Source: Cladophialophora immunda
Taxonomy: Eukaryota > Ascomycota > Eurotiomycetes > Chaetothyriales > Herpotrichiellaceae
Assembly (NCBI RefSeq): GCF_000835495.1
Contig: NW_015622541.1
Coordinates: forward strand, 6,076,001 to 6,140,000
Reading direction: 5' to 3'
DNA length: 64,000 nucleotides
Shown: positions 1 to 10,653 of the stretch, in pieces
Layout of the letters: each line of letters opens with the position of its first letter
Numbering within the stretch: the stretch's first letter is position 1
Made by a program: the position numbers and the translations under genes
The notes under the pieces: model-generated
Databases searched by the model: none
What the model was told of the DNA's origin: nothing
The model's input: only the letters and a program-made list of their open reading frames with translations

Positions 1-196
1 CATTGCAGGAGGGTCTGTATTTCGGAGTCTGGTGGGCGGTGTCGTGCCCCTTTTCGCGCCGCTCTTGTTTGAGAAGTTGGGCTACGGCTGGGGAATCAGC
101 TGCTTCGGGTTTCTTGCGGTCTTGATAGCGCCGAGTCCGCTATTGTTCTATTATTTCGGCGGGCGGGTAAGGGAAAAGTTTCAGATCACATTTTGA
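1..196 (+). CDS. MFS transporter, 3' end (partial)
   Basis: The window opens inside a reading frame that ends with TGA at 194-196. The 64 visible residues form two hydrophobic helices (about residues 8-24 and 31-50) joined by a short EKLGYGWG turn. They finish with a YYFGGRVREKF tail. This matches the last two transmembrane segments of fungal DHA1-type major facilitator proteins (polyamine/drug antiporter group), whose C-termini typically read FRSxxG...P...GxGWGxSxLxFL...YxxGxxxR. The role would be proton-coupled export at the plasma membrane. The substrate cannot be told from this tail, and the rest of the gene lies outside the window. Confidence 0.8.
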   Translation, partial: IAGGSVFRSLVGGVVPLFAPLLFEKLGYGWGISCFGFLAVLIAPSPLLFYYFGGRVREKFQITF

Positions 197-1795
197 AGAG
201 AGCCTGGGGCCCAGCGATCTTGGTTCGAGGGCGAAATGAAGTCATCATGCAGGATGCATGGAGAACATCGACCACGAGGAACGGCTCGGAGGATTTAGGC
301 GACGAGTGGTTGGACGAGGCCAGGCGGGAGGGGCCCAAACTTCCCGCTGGAGGGCTTCTAGGGGCCTGCTTAGGGTGTGACTAGGGTGTGCCTAGGAGGT
401 GACTAGCCTGCTGCAACAGCCGTTGACCCCCGGCACTGGTTCGTGTTAGCGATCGGTTAGCTGGTCGCCCGCACTGTTGTTCCCCAGTCAACCCTCCAAC
501 GGGCCGCATTGTTTATCACCAGCGCCAGAGCCTTGCAACCGCGCATCACATCTTCGCGCAGCCAGTCGTTCTCGTCACCCGGGTAGTCTCCAGCAGACGA
601 ACTCACCGCCTGATCCAACGTACAACGTGGTCTGCTCTCATGCGTCCACAACCGACACCGGCGCCCTCTGCTGATGCTGGCTAAGCGAAGGATGCGGTCT
701 TGGTTGCCTGCTGAAAGGGGCCCGGATGTGGTAGAGGCGCGTTGATTTCTGCAGGAAAATCTGCCTATCAGCGCCTTGAGCACTCGAGCTGCAACCGTGA
801 TTTGCCCAGCTAGCAAAATGCGAGTGCATGCCCCGGCATCATCCTGCTGCTGACCCTCTGTTCCATTGGATATCGGTCGACGTTGTTGTTTTGCAAATCC
901 CCTCCTGGGCTTCGGCAGTGCGTGCGTCGAACATCCATAGAAATCCATATTTATATCGTCCTCGTGCTCGTAGTGTGCAGCAGGCGCGTCTTTTTGATGG
1001 GGAATTGAAAAAGGGCGGGCAGCCAGGTTGCATGGTCCCAGAGTGATTAAAAGGCCAACGCGGTGTCTCTGGGATTCGTTCCTGCGCCCTGCCTCACCAC
1101 CTCTCTGGGAGTTCGTCCTGTGCAGTCTCACCAATCTCACTCACCCCCAGTGGGAAAAAAGGAGCAGGCACACAAAGACAGGGAAAAGAAGAATTCCCCG
1201 ATTGATTGCCACCTCAATCTCTCTTCTCCCACTCCCACCCACCGCAGATAATTGGCACAGTCTCCTGTTTGGGCCATACTCCAGGATCCTGGGTGCCCGC
1301 CGGAGAGTTGACCCCGACGCCCTCGAGGGCCTTCCCTCCCGCCTTAGCGCCATCACACTTCCCACGAGTCCACCTTGTTCCTTGCCCTTGTGCCTGTCGA
1401 GTCTCGAGGGCCCAAAGTCAAATCACATCCAGAGTCAGGACCAGTCGCGGCGTTGTTTCTGCGCTTCATCTCCTGCCTGTCCTACTTTTCTTCCAGACTC
1501 TTCCTCACACCTTACCCCCATTCTCAGACACGCCAAAACTCGACCACTTCTCGAACTGTCACTCTCCTTTGATCTTGACAGCGACAATAGGGTCATCAAC
1601 GATCCTGTTTCTTCACGCATCGGCGCCTCCCCGGTCTCGCCCAATCCTCGGACCCCATTCCTTGTCACTCGAACTGCCCTCTGCGCAGTCCGGCTGTTAA
1701 TATGAAAAAGAAGGCCTTAGCACAGTTACGACGGACGACACAACTGTACTTGGAAAGGTAGACAAGGATTTCAGTCACCAGAGGGCTCTGCTCCC
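197..1795. promoter_or_regulatory. Intergenic region with a pyrimidine-rich leader
   Basis: No convincing gene is seen here. From about 1140 to 1690 the plus strand is strongly CT-rich, as is usual for promoters and 5' leaders of filamentous fungi, just ahead of the start codon at 1796. Several open frames cross the stretch (for example 1028-1705), but their composition is Ser/Pro/Leu-rich, as expected from translating CT-rich leader DNA. No family motif is visible in them. Confidence 0.45.
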
Positions 1796-3718
1796 ATGGA
1801 GCCGCCTCCTCCTCCGCCACCGCCGCATGGCTCAAATCCTCAAGGCGGTGGCAGGTCTGGAGGTCTCCCTAACGGCAAATACGACATTTTTGTCATCCCT
1901 CCGCATTCCTCGGGCTCGGGCTTCCTCTACCTCCCTTCGCTCCAGACACACCGCAACTCCTTCCTGGCCGGAGTCTTCTGCACAGCAGCCTCCTTCTTCA
2001 TCTACTACACCGCCGTGCCCGTTGTCAAGGAATGGCTATTGAGTACCATCAATAGCGGCGGCACAGGCGTCTTCACGCTCATCTGCGGTGTTGCAGTTGT
2101 GGCTTGGGCATTTGGCAAGACCCAAAGTGAATGGCAAAGCTACCCCGGATTTAATCGCGGAGGGTCTAATGCGAGTTCAGGTGGTCCAGGCCATAGTAGC
2201 TATGGCAACACTGGATCTTATACACAATCAGGGCCTCAACCGAGCGCTCAATCCCCTCCACCCCATCCTCCAAATTCGGGAGCCAACGGTGCTCCTCCGC
2301 CTCCGCCAAATCACGGAACGAGCAGCCCTCCCCCACAGTCATCGTGGCAGAGGCCGCCACCCCAGGCCAACACCAAAGCCAACACAACTGGTGCCAAGTC
2401 GAGCTGGGAGAAGGCGCGAGAAGAGACGAGGAAAAGAGAGGAAGAACGCAAACGTGCCGAAGAGCTGAAAAAACGGAGGGAGGAATTGGAGAAGGAAAGG
2501 CAGAAACAGAAAGACGAGCTGGAGAAGGAACGGCAGAAACAGGAACAACTAGAAAAGGAGCGGCAGAAGCAGAAAGAAGATCTAGAGAAGGAGCTCCAGA
2601 AGCAGAAGGAAGAACTAGAGAGGGAGCGTCAGAGGCAGAAAGATCAACTGGAAAGGGAACGTTTGAAGCTGAGAGAAAAAGAGTTGCTGGAAAGACTTGA
2701 GCGTGAGCGCAAGGAGAAGAAAGAGCGTGAAGAAAAGGAGGCTGCTGCAAAGGCTGCCGCCGCCGCCGCCGAACAAGCGAGACAGGAGCAGGCTGGTCGA
2801 AGCCCTCCTAAACGCCCACCGATGCCGACTGCGACCACGGAACGAGACGACGACGCATACTCCTTTAGACCTTATGACCGACCCAAACGAACACACAAAG
2901 CCAATTCTGCGGCTTCGATGTACTCGGAGTCATCGTACGCCCCGTCAGAGAGCACCGCCAAAACCACACCACCTCCTTCGATGCGCGGACCGTACTCGAC
3001 CAAGGACCCTGACAAGATTATCATCAAGGGCGTCTTTTCCTTCAACAATGCATTTATGCGAACCCCAATTTCCCAGTTGGTATCTGGACAAGGTAATGTC
3101 ACCGACGGATTGATCTTGCGCATCACCACCGAGGGTCTATTCATCGACGACGACGTACGAGGAGTGCCGCAGCGCGAGTGGGATGTTAAGGCCTGGACGA
3201 TGAAGCTGGCAGAGGTATGGTGTCCCAATTTTCTTTCCCCCAAAAACATGGATGCGTGTCCCCCTAAACGGAAGTTCTCTCTTGGTTTTGGATTGAGTGC
3301 CGACTCGAGGCGGGAATCCCCTTCCCCTTCGCAGAATGAATCGACGGATTTTGTCAGCAAGCTATTGGATACCTGCGGAGGAGCGTGCAGGAAAAGATCT
3401 CCGTCTCGATCTCAGGGCCGCCTTTCACGTTGTTCTTCATCACCCCATGCTACCGCGACCACAAGGTCAACCACTTCAACCGATACTGATTCTACAATCA
3501 CACAGAGCTGCGAACTGTCCGGTCTCCACGTTCTCCGCGCGAGCATACGCGACCAAGAAGGCAAGAAGTACGTCTTTATTCTGTCTCAATCCGAAGGCTG
3601 GAAAGTTGCGGTTGGTCTTCAACGACTAAGAAGAGGTACGCAAGTCCGTGCGCTCGGCGTTGCCGGGTTGCCGATGAACGAGGCGAAGGCAATTCTGGAG
3701 AATCTGGGATTTGTCTAG
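1796..3718 (+). CDS. Proline-rich coiled-coil membrane protein, 640 aa
   Basis: A single intronless frame of 640 residues. It starts with a run of prolines (MEPPPPPPPP). Two hydrophobic segments follow (about residues 54-72 and 83-103), then a Ser/Gly/Pro-rich linker. A long charged coiled coil (about 200-325) is made of repeated KERQKQK-like heptads and ends in an Ala run. The C-terminal third holds a predicted globular region (about 400-470 and 580-640: GVFSFNNAFMRTP, LHVLRASIRDQEGKKYVF, GLQRLRRGTQVRALGVAGLP) that looks conserved, interrupted by a Ser-rich insert. I recognise the general build from uncharacterised fungal proteins but no named family. The likely place is a membrane with the coiled coil in the cytosol. 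The role is unknown. The start is supported by the CT-rich leader just upstream. Confidence 0.8.
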   Translation: MEPPPPPPPPHGSNPQGGGRSGGLPNGKYDIFVIPPHSSGSGFLYLPSLQTHRNSFLAGVFCTAASFFIYYTAVPVVKEWLLSTINSGGTGVFTLICGVAVVAWAFGKTQSEWQSYPGFNRGGSNASSGGPGHSSYGNTGSYTQSGPQPSAQSPPPHPPNSGANGAPPPPPNHGTSSPPPQSSWQRPPPQANTKANTTGAKSSWEKAREETRKREEERKRAEELKKRREELEKERQKQKDELEKERQKQEQLEKERQKQKEDLEKELQKQKEELERERQRQKDQLERERLKLREKELLERLERERKEKKEREEKEAAAKAAAAAAEQARQEQAGRSPPKRPPMPTATTERDDDAYSFRPYDRPKRTHKANSAASMYSESSYAPSESTAKTTPPPSMRGPYSTKDPDKIIIKGVFSFNNAFMRTPISQLVSGQGNVTDGLILRITTEGLFIDDDVRGVPQREWDVKAWTMKLAEVWCPNFLSPKNMDACPPKRKFSLGFGLSADSRRESPSPSQNESTDFVSKLLDTCGGACRKRSPSRSQGRLSRCSSSPHATATTRSTTSTDTDSTITQSCELSGLHVLRASIRDQEGKKYVFILSQSEGWKVAVGLQRLRRGTQVRALGVAGLPMNEAKAILENLGFV

Positions 3719-4827
3719 AGTCTGGACGATTGATAAACCGAAGTCGGCGGGTTGCCAGTCTCCTCTTACTGGCGGACTAAGAAGATAATGGTGCTGTGAA
3801 AGGGAACCCCATTGATTTGATGAGCGTGCATGTTGTGATTTCGTCCAAAAGCTCTCTGCACAGTGTTGGATATGCTTCGGTCAATGAAGCTTCAGAGTTT
3901 TCAGCAAAGATCGATTGAGCGAGATTAGCGAGTCGAGTTCCAAATGCATCAGCGAGGGAGTTTCACACTGGGTACTGGACTGTACATTCATTCACATGCA
4001 GATATCCCCCACAAGTATCGTCGTTGGACAATGAAAGCTTTGAGACCCTGAGGATTGGTTCGGAAATCATTGGTATGAACACCCGATCTTTGATCTTTCT
4101 CGCAATGATCAAATCATCTCCCATTGTCGCCTTCTACAGACACAGACAGACCTTGTCCTGACCTCAAAGGTTGGATCTGGCCACTTTGGCCTTTCTCATG
4201 TAGGCGTTCACCGTATCCCTTGTGCTCCCCCATCGTGCTTGGACTTCAGCTTCCCCTCAGGCTCAGCTATTATATCGCTCCATCACAGACCAGCGAGCTA
4301 GCGAAATTGCTGGTTGGTACGAATACGACGGCTGCGGCTTATGACGTTGGTGGAAGCTCCAGACGGAGACAGGTTAGGGGGGAGGCCTTAAGTTGCCCTA
4401 TGGAAGAGAGAGCCACCCAAGGAGCACCAAGAGCAGCACGAGCTCGGGCATTGAGAGCCTATCAATGCCCATCTCTACCCCCATGGGCCTGGGACGTGCA
4501 TGAAGTTGGTAACCTCTTTGGGGAGCGGGCGGTACCTAGTAGAATGGAGGGGCGGAGGCGCAGCCGGGACGTTTCCAGGGTTCTTTTGGTGTCTGCCTGC
4601 GGCAAACAACAGCCACGCACCTCGCCATCACCCCCATGGCAAGTCCCTGGAGATATGGATGATGATGCAAGGTAATTCTGATATCAAGGCAATGGCTTTC
4701 TGACCGTTCTTTTTGTTTCTTCTTCACGATCAGAACATCCTCCCCTCAAAGCCCCATTTCCAACCTCAATGCGCTGAGTCGAAACCCCGCCTCTCCCATC
4801 AATAACGGACACACCGGATTCTCGACC
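3719..4827. other. Intergenic region
   Basis: About 1.1 kb between two plus-strand genes. An open frame at 4124-4675 has no recognisable domain and is judged non-coding. The last 130 bases before 4828 are CT-rich and likely form the 5' leader of the next gene. No tRNA, repeat or transposon motif was seen. Confidence 0.4.
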
Positions 4828-6477
4828 ATGACTATCCGCAAACAGTACCCCTCTCGCAACTACGAGACATTCCACGACGACGCCGACGACAGCATCACGC
4901 AGTCTCCCACCTCCTACCAGCGAGGAGGGGACGCAGACAAGTCCCGATCCGCTGCGGCGGAGGCTCAACGACTTGGGTCTCAAGGCTCATGGGCCGACAA
5001 CTTCGCAGGCGGGACGCCCGCCACTAACCAAACCCCAGCAGCTTCAACCGTCGACGGCGACGAAGTGAGGGATATCAGATATCCGCACCTTTCATCGGAC
5101 GGGGATCCTTCCGATCCACCTCCAGTCTACACTCCCTCCGCCAGCACTCAAGTTGGATCTCAATCGCCTGCAGCGCCAGCCTCTCCTGTGGCTGCAAGAT
5201 CGAATCTCTCCTCAATACCAGAGCCAGTAAGCGCTCCTGCCGCAACATCCTCTTCTTCCATCCCGCAATCATCCCCATGTACATCTCGAGACAATGATGA
5301 AGAGGAGGGTTCGTCGTCCTCGTCCGGGTCTGTCCAGCATAACCACCACTCTCAACACCACCACCATGATCATCACCAGCACGAAGAAGATGCAGACTCG
5401 GATGGCCTCCCTGTTTTCCTACAGCAGCACCCACGCCGGAACCGGTTGTGGTTTCGGGCCGCTGTTAGAGGGCGAGGCTGCCGCGGGGGGCGTCGGCAGG
5501 CAATACGACAATGCGATCGTCACAAGCATCGAGCCCGCCGATTCAAGCGGATATGCTTTGTCGTCCTGGCGCTTGTTGCCTGCCTATGGCTACTGATTCC
5601 AGGCCTATGCCGGTCGCTCAAGAATGTACACGGACCTTTTTCCTTCTAGCTATTTCCCTTGGGATCCCTCTGTCTGAATTCTCCTTCAGTTGCTAATGCC
5701 TTTGTACAGGACGGACGGTACCAGCTCCCGAACTTTGGGCCACGCCCCTCGCAAGCACCCTGGCCGCCGCCAAAACGGGAACATCGTGAGCACGAGACCT
5801 TCCACTCTATCACCGGTACCTACCAGCTCTATGATCTGCTCGATCTTTCGACCACAGCAGGCAGCATCACAATCACTGTCGATGTGCAGCCTGGAGACAA
5901 ACCAGCAGTCCTTCGTCTTTCCTCGTCGGCGGGCAGCGTAAACGTCAAAATGACTTCTGGGGGTGGGTTTTTCACGAAACCCACCATCCCGGACACCGCA
6001 AAAACGAGGACACTGGTCACGGAGATCTCTACGAATGCTGGCAGCGTCTCTGGCAACCTGGTGCACGGCAACGGCGGGTCTACCACCATCTCCACAAATG
6101 CCGGTTCCATCTCGGTCACTATATTTGCGGTTGGCGTCTCCGAGATGGATCCACAATCGAATATCTCGACTACCTCCAACTCAGGCAGCCAACACATCAA
6201 GGTTGTGCCGACCCTGGACTCGACCGAGGCGATCCGTGCCATCGAAGCCGTCCACACTGTACGTGGTAGTGGAAGTATGAACGTCGCGTACCCGCCTCAG
6301 TGGGAGGGTATGGTGCATCTTTCCAGCCGCGGACATGGGAGTATTGGCGCCAGCGGAACCGGACTGGTCGTCCGAAAAGAGAGTAGTCGTGAGTTGTATG
6401 GATATCGAGGTGCGACGCAGGGGAGGACAGTCGAAATTTCAGAAATGGGCCATGGGAGTGTGAGGTTTTCGTGCTGA
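4828..6477 (+). CDS. Single-pass membrane protein with adhesin-like beta-repeat C-terminus
   Basis: Two exons, 4828-5625 and 5710-6477. The 84-bp intron has a GTACAC donor, a GCTAAT branch and a TACAG acceptor, giving a 521-aa protein. The start codon sits in a good context (ACCATGA). The N-terminal part (about 1-235) is Ser/Pro-rich and carries a striking His-rich tract (about 170-190, HHSQHHHHDHHQHEED). One transmembrane helix follows (about 241-261, FVVLALVACLWLLIP). The C-terminal half is made of repeating beta-rich units such as AGSITITVDV, AGSVNVKMTS, AGSVSGNLV and AGSISVTI. That pattern is known from the DUF4097/putative adhesin beta-helix families. By the order of parts the repeats lie outside the cell or in a lumen and the His-rich tail in the cytosol. 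Similar proteins are common and uncharacterised in ascomycetes. Confidence 0.82.
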
Positions 6478-6957
6478 ACTGGCGAGGCATGAAATACCGA
6501 AGTTCCTCTCAGTCTTTGATGCTGAATTGTCGCGTGCTTGTTGACTGAAAAGGAGAAACACTGAAAGATGGATGTTATCTCTTCGGGATCCATGCTGTTG
6601 CTTGGGAGGAAGTGCGTGTGGGTGGTAATGTATCCCGCAACTCAAGATTGCGGTGGGATACTCCCGTTCTTGGTTTATTCGTATGGGATGTGAAAGGAAA
6701 CAACGGGAAACCTTTGGGGTCGGGCAGGCTTCTAGACCCGAAAACGAACAGCTCTTATGGCGTTTGCGTATTGTATACCTACCAATGATCTCAAACGATA
6801 TTTAGAAATTGAAAAAAATTGGGGAAACAAAACATTCTTGAGAGATCACAGCCACTCCTCGATGTTTTCCCTTTTAAAGATTGCATCCATCACCCCAATA
6901 TCCAGAGTCGAACCGTCCCTCGATCCTTTCATTCTTCCAGCCCTTGCCGTCGTCCCC
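6478..6957. other. Convergent intergenic region
   Basis: About 480 bp between the stop codons of two convergent genes. It should hold both 3' ends. It is AT-richer than the flanking genes around 6770-6900. No gene or repeat is seen. Confidence 0.4.
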
Positions 6958-8046
6958 TCACACCCCATCCAAGAACCCCTTCGCCCTCATCTCCCTCTCA
7001 GTCCAGTCCCACAGCCGCCGCGCCAGCTCTCCGTCCGGGCGGTCCTGCGCCAACTTGCTGGGCGCCTTGCGCTCGCCGACGGGCACGAAGTAGCCGCCCG
7101 ACATGGCGCGCGTGACCTCGGCGCCCGCGACCGCCCACAGCGAGTTGTAGCTGCCTTGCTCCGGCGTGAGGTAGACGCCCATGCAGCGCAGGAGGGGCGC
7201 CAGCGTGGAGCCGCCCCACGCCCGCGCGTTCAGCTGCGTGTCGATGTTGCCTGGGTGCAGCGAGATGGCCCAGATGTGCGGCGCCGGCGCCGTGGCGTCG
7301 GCGTCTGCGTTGGTTGGTTCGGTAGTTGTAGAATCGGACTCGGGAGTGTGACGAGGAGCAGGAGCGGAGGAGGGTGGGAGAGAAGATGAGGCCTTGGTGT
7401 TGTACCGCGCGTGCAGGGCGTTGGCGTGCAGGATGTTGGCGAGCTTGCTCTGGGCGTAGCGCCGGAAGGTGAAGGCGCCCTGGAGCCCCGTGTCGTCGAA
7501 GCGGATCCCGTCCTTGAAAGTCGCGGCGTGGCCCATCGAGCTCACGTTGACCACGCGCACGCAGCCCTCGGGCGCCGTCCGCGCCGTCGCCTCCAGCAGC
7601 GGCGCCAGGTGCTGCGTCAGCACCCAGTGCGCCAGGTAGTTGGTCTGCCACTGCGCCTCGTAGCCGTCCTCGCTGCGCAGGTACGGCGTCGCCATGATGC
7701 CCGCCGAGTTGACCAGCCCGTGCAGTTGCGCGCACTCGGCCCGGATGCGTCGCGCCCCAGCCACCACCGACCGCAGCGACATCAGGTCCATCACCACTAG
7801 GTGGATCCGGGCCGCGACGCCGTCCGCCGTCTCCGCTGGGTGTGTCGTCTGGATCGCCGCCGTGATCGCCGAGATCGCCGCCGCCCCCTTCTCCGCCGAC
7901 CGCGACGTCATGTACACCGTCGCCCCGTGCAGCGCGAGGTGGTGCACCGTCCAGCGCCCGATCCCCGCGTTGCCGCCTGTCACCACATAGGTGCGCCCTT
8001 CCAGCGACGGCAGAGAGTCGGGCGTCCAGGTGAGACGGGGGGCCAT
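6958..8046 (-). CDS. Short-chain dehydrogenase/reductase (retinol dehydrogenase/WWOX-like)
   Basis: A complete intronless frame of 362 residues on the minus strand. Residues 23-30 (TGGNAGIG) form the Rossmann NAD(P)-binding loop. An NSAGIM motif and the catalytic pattern NVSSMG ... RYAQSKLAN supply the Asn, Ser, Tyr and Lys of classical SDRs (Tyr-xxx-Lys near residue 200). The protein is longer than a core SDR (about 250 aa) because of a Ser/Pro/Thr/Ala-rich insert after the catalytic helix and a C-terminal extension (SGGYFVPVGE). Both are typical of the fungal WW-domain-oxidoreductase-like group. The reaction is an NAD(P)-dependent oxidation or reduction of an alcohol or carbonyl with unknown substrate. 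The coding region is GC-rich compared with its flanks. Confidence 0.9.
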   Translation of the reverse strand: MAPRLTWTPDSLPSLEGRTYVVTGGNAGIGRWTVHHLALHGATVYMTSRSAEKGAAAISAITAAIQTTHPAETADGVAARIHLVVMDLMSLRSVVAGARRIRAECAQLHGLVNSAGIMATPYLRSEDGYEAQWQTNYLAHWVLTQHLAPLLEATARTAPEGCVRVVNVSSMGHAATFKDGIRFDDTGLQGAFTFRRYAQSKLANILHANALHARYNTKASSSLPPSSAPAPRHTPESDSTTTEPTNADADATAPAPHIWAISLHPGNIDTQLNARAWGGSTLAPLLRCMGVYLTPEQGSYNSLWAVAGAEVTRAMSGGYFVPVGERKAPSKLAQDRPDGELARRLWDWTEREMRAKGFLDGV

Positions 8047-8776
8047 GTCCTTTTTTTTTTGAGAGTCTTCAGGTTTTGATTATACGCGGAGAAGTGTGAT
8101 CAGGGAGATTTTGTCAGTCTGGTCCTTGTAAATGGCCGATTGTGTTGCTTGTTGGTTGTGCCCCGCTGGTGCTGATGGCAATGATGGTCCATTCCTCCTG
8201 AGCGCGCCGGTGCCCCTCGAATTTATATGTCGTTCCATTCTGCGTGAAACCTCACTCCGCCCAGAGCGGATTGTGCCCCTGGACCCGAGATTCTTCGCAA
8301 AGCCGCCGTTCTTGGTGACGTATGTGGATAAAGTTGGATGGAAGAGAGGTCCCTCGTACAGCCTCGCATGTCGATATCGCTCAAGTTGTCTGCACGATCT
8401 GTATTTGTAGAAAAGCGGGAGACGTGGGGAGAAGTTGATCCGGTCCGTCTGTCGATGCGATTGGGCTTTAGGAAAATCCGAAGACCCACTTGTCAGCAGC
8501 CTGCATGAGGTGGGTCTGAACAGCCAATCAGATACCGCGGTCGCTGTCCGAGTGCTGACATAATGCACCTGTCACCCCATGTGCCCCCCGGTGGCCCTGA
8601 GCTACAGCCACCATCGCTTGTTCCTTGCAGCCTGGGGCTTTTGTCTCCATGTCAGCAAGATGCAGTTAAAACAGAGGGTCCTTCCGCCGTCCAACCCATC
8701 AGCATCGTCTTCCCACCCCTTCCAACGAGTGCCAGCGTAATTACCACAAGATAGCAGGGAGCGAAGAATAGGGACG
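8047..8776. promoter_or_regulatory. Divergent promoter region
   Basis: 730 bp between the start codons of the minus-strand SDR and the plus-strand bZIP gene, so it should hold two divergent promoters. A T-run (8050-8060) lies just upstream of the SDR start. No gene is supported in this stretch. Confidence 0.4.
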
Positions 8777-9875
8777 ATGCCGCTTGCGCCAGGTCTCCGT
8801 GCCGAGTTGAAATTGCACCCGGACGTGCAGTCATTGGACGAGGAATGGTCTGGGGTCACCGACCCTGTCACTCGTCGGAAACTCCAGAATCGACTGAACC
8901 AACGAGCTGCAAGTAGGTTTTTTTGGAGACCCAATTTTTCCAAGATCGATCGCGTGGCATTTTCCCCCATCGCCATGCAGACGGCTGACCGGTCGAATAG
9001 GACGGCGCAAGGCTGCGCAGAAGACGGGTGCGGAGGACGCCTCGTCAAGTGCTAGCTCCTCGCGAGCTGCAGCAGGGCTCAAAGATGTGCCCCTAGTCCA
9101 GCGGGCCGATCTCAACGACCTGATAGCGCTGAGGAGCAAGAGGATCAGCAGCACCGAATGGCACACGGCCCTTGCGTCATTCGACCCCGCGGGCCAGTCG
9201 CCCTTCAAGTCCATACGGAGCAAGAATTCCTGCCAGCGGTGGTACGAGGTGCTGCTGGAAAACCGGCTGGTGTCCATCAAGGACCTGGCCGAGAAGCTGG
9301 TGACGGACCGCGACAATGCCTGGATGTATCCGCTGCCGTCCGATCACCTGATCTCCCTGATCTACTACAACGTGTACCGGGCGCTCATCTCGAACTGCCA
9401 CATGCTGGGCCTGGACCTGAACCTGATGTACACCGACGACTATCCCTCCCCGTTCCTCCCTCTGTCCCAGAGCGCCACCTCGAACATCCGCCACCTGCCG
9501 CCGTCGCTGCAGCCGACCGAGCTGCAGAAGACCATGGCGCACCACCCGATGTGGGACATCTTTCCTGACCCCGACATCCGAGACAACATCCTCCGGTACG
9601 GCGAAGAAAACATTGATGATCTGCAGCTGTGCCTCGACATGGTCGGGGATGGCAACTACACGGGCCTGGAGAATCTCGACACGCAGCAGACGAACGGATT
9701 GATTGTGTGGTCGGAGCCGTGGGACTCGACGGGGTGGGAAGTGACGGAGTGCTTTGCGCGCAAGTGGCCCTGGCTGTTGAAGGGCGCACTCAACGCCCAG
9801 AAGTCCACGAACAAATGGAGGACGAGCCGTGGGGAGGACCCCCTGGATTTTGACAGGATTCTGGAGATTGAGTGA
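8777..9875 (+). CDS. bZIP transcription factor with DUF3425 domain
   Basis: Exons 8777-8912 and 9001-9875 are separated by an 88-bp intron (donor GTAGGT, acceptor AATAG), giving 336 aa. The exon junction restores a bZIP basic region, RRKLQNRLNQRAARRRKAA, with the signature N-x7-R spacing used for DNA contacts. The leucine zipper is short or missing. The rest (about 75-330) fits the DUF3425 domain found behind many fungal bZIP basic regions: LPSDHLISLIYYNVYRA, a central acidic stretch, and a Trp-rich end (WEVTECFARKWPWLLKG). It is likely a nuclear regulator; targets are unknown. Neither exon alone shows the basic region, which is the main support for the splice sites. Confidence 0.9.
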
Positions 9876-10653
9876 AGGTCTATACAATGCTCGCGAGGGA
9901 GGGCGATTGTCACTGCAGGACACCGGAAAGCTATCTCGACGCTTCGACAAGGCCCCCCCAAACCGGTCGTCAAGATGAGGTGGTCGGTCAAAAGTGCTCT
10001 ATCAGCAATCTATGGCAAACCACCTTTGGACGGCGAAAGTTTGTCCATGACCTACCTCCTGCCGTCCCTGCAGTCGTCGCACAGCACGCAGAGAGCGCCA
10101 CACAATCCTCGTTGCACCAGCCATGCCGACGAGACGCCAACGACGAATTTTGGAAACACTATTCCTGTCGTCGAAAAGGCGATACTTGATGCTGATTTTA
10201 GAATGTTCCCACCCGAGGAACCGGACACGGTCCCTTCGATGAAACGACGGGTGTCTGATGTTCCTCATGGAAAGTAGAGATCCAATGGTCGGGGATATCT
10301 TAGAAGGATGGCCCGTAGGCTGATGATTAGTTGCCTCATGTTTTGTCACGGGATAGATGACATTAGACCGAAAACGTGACTTGCTCGTTTCTGCCGGCAG
10401 CAAAGACGCTAGGATGCATGCTCCCAGCTCTCGCAGTTGTCCTGAGCCCGAAATGCTTCGAAATCGAAGCATCAGTTGTTTCTGGGGAAAGGGATTTCAT
10501 TCTGACGCGAAATGGCATGTTGCGGTTAATGTATCAGAGTCCTTGACGTCGAGGATGACCGACGCCCCCAGAGATACACAATATCATCGCTTCAAGAACA
10601 GAGGACCGGTGTTTCTGATGGCGCTGCATGCACAGGGTGTAACAAGCCGAACC
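9876..10653. other. Convergent intergenic region
   Basis: Between the stop of the bZIP gene and the proposed last exon of the minus-strand C2H2 gene. Open frames are short and lack motifs. No repeats were seen. Confidence 0.35.

Noticed and set aside
457..1140. Minus-strand frame of 227 codons
   Set aside because: No family motif, no supporting splice or leader signals, and overlap with the presumed promoter.
1028..1705. Open frame of 225 codons upstream of the coiled-coil gene
   Set aside because: It lies in CT-rich leader DNA and translates to low-complexity Ser/Pro/Leu text. Overlapping frames on the same strand look alike. No domain is seen.
6998..7735. Second long minus-strand frame inside the SDR gene
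   Set aside because: It is a shadow of the GC-rich SDR coding sequence; its Arg/Ala/Gly-rich translation has no motif.
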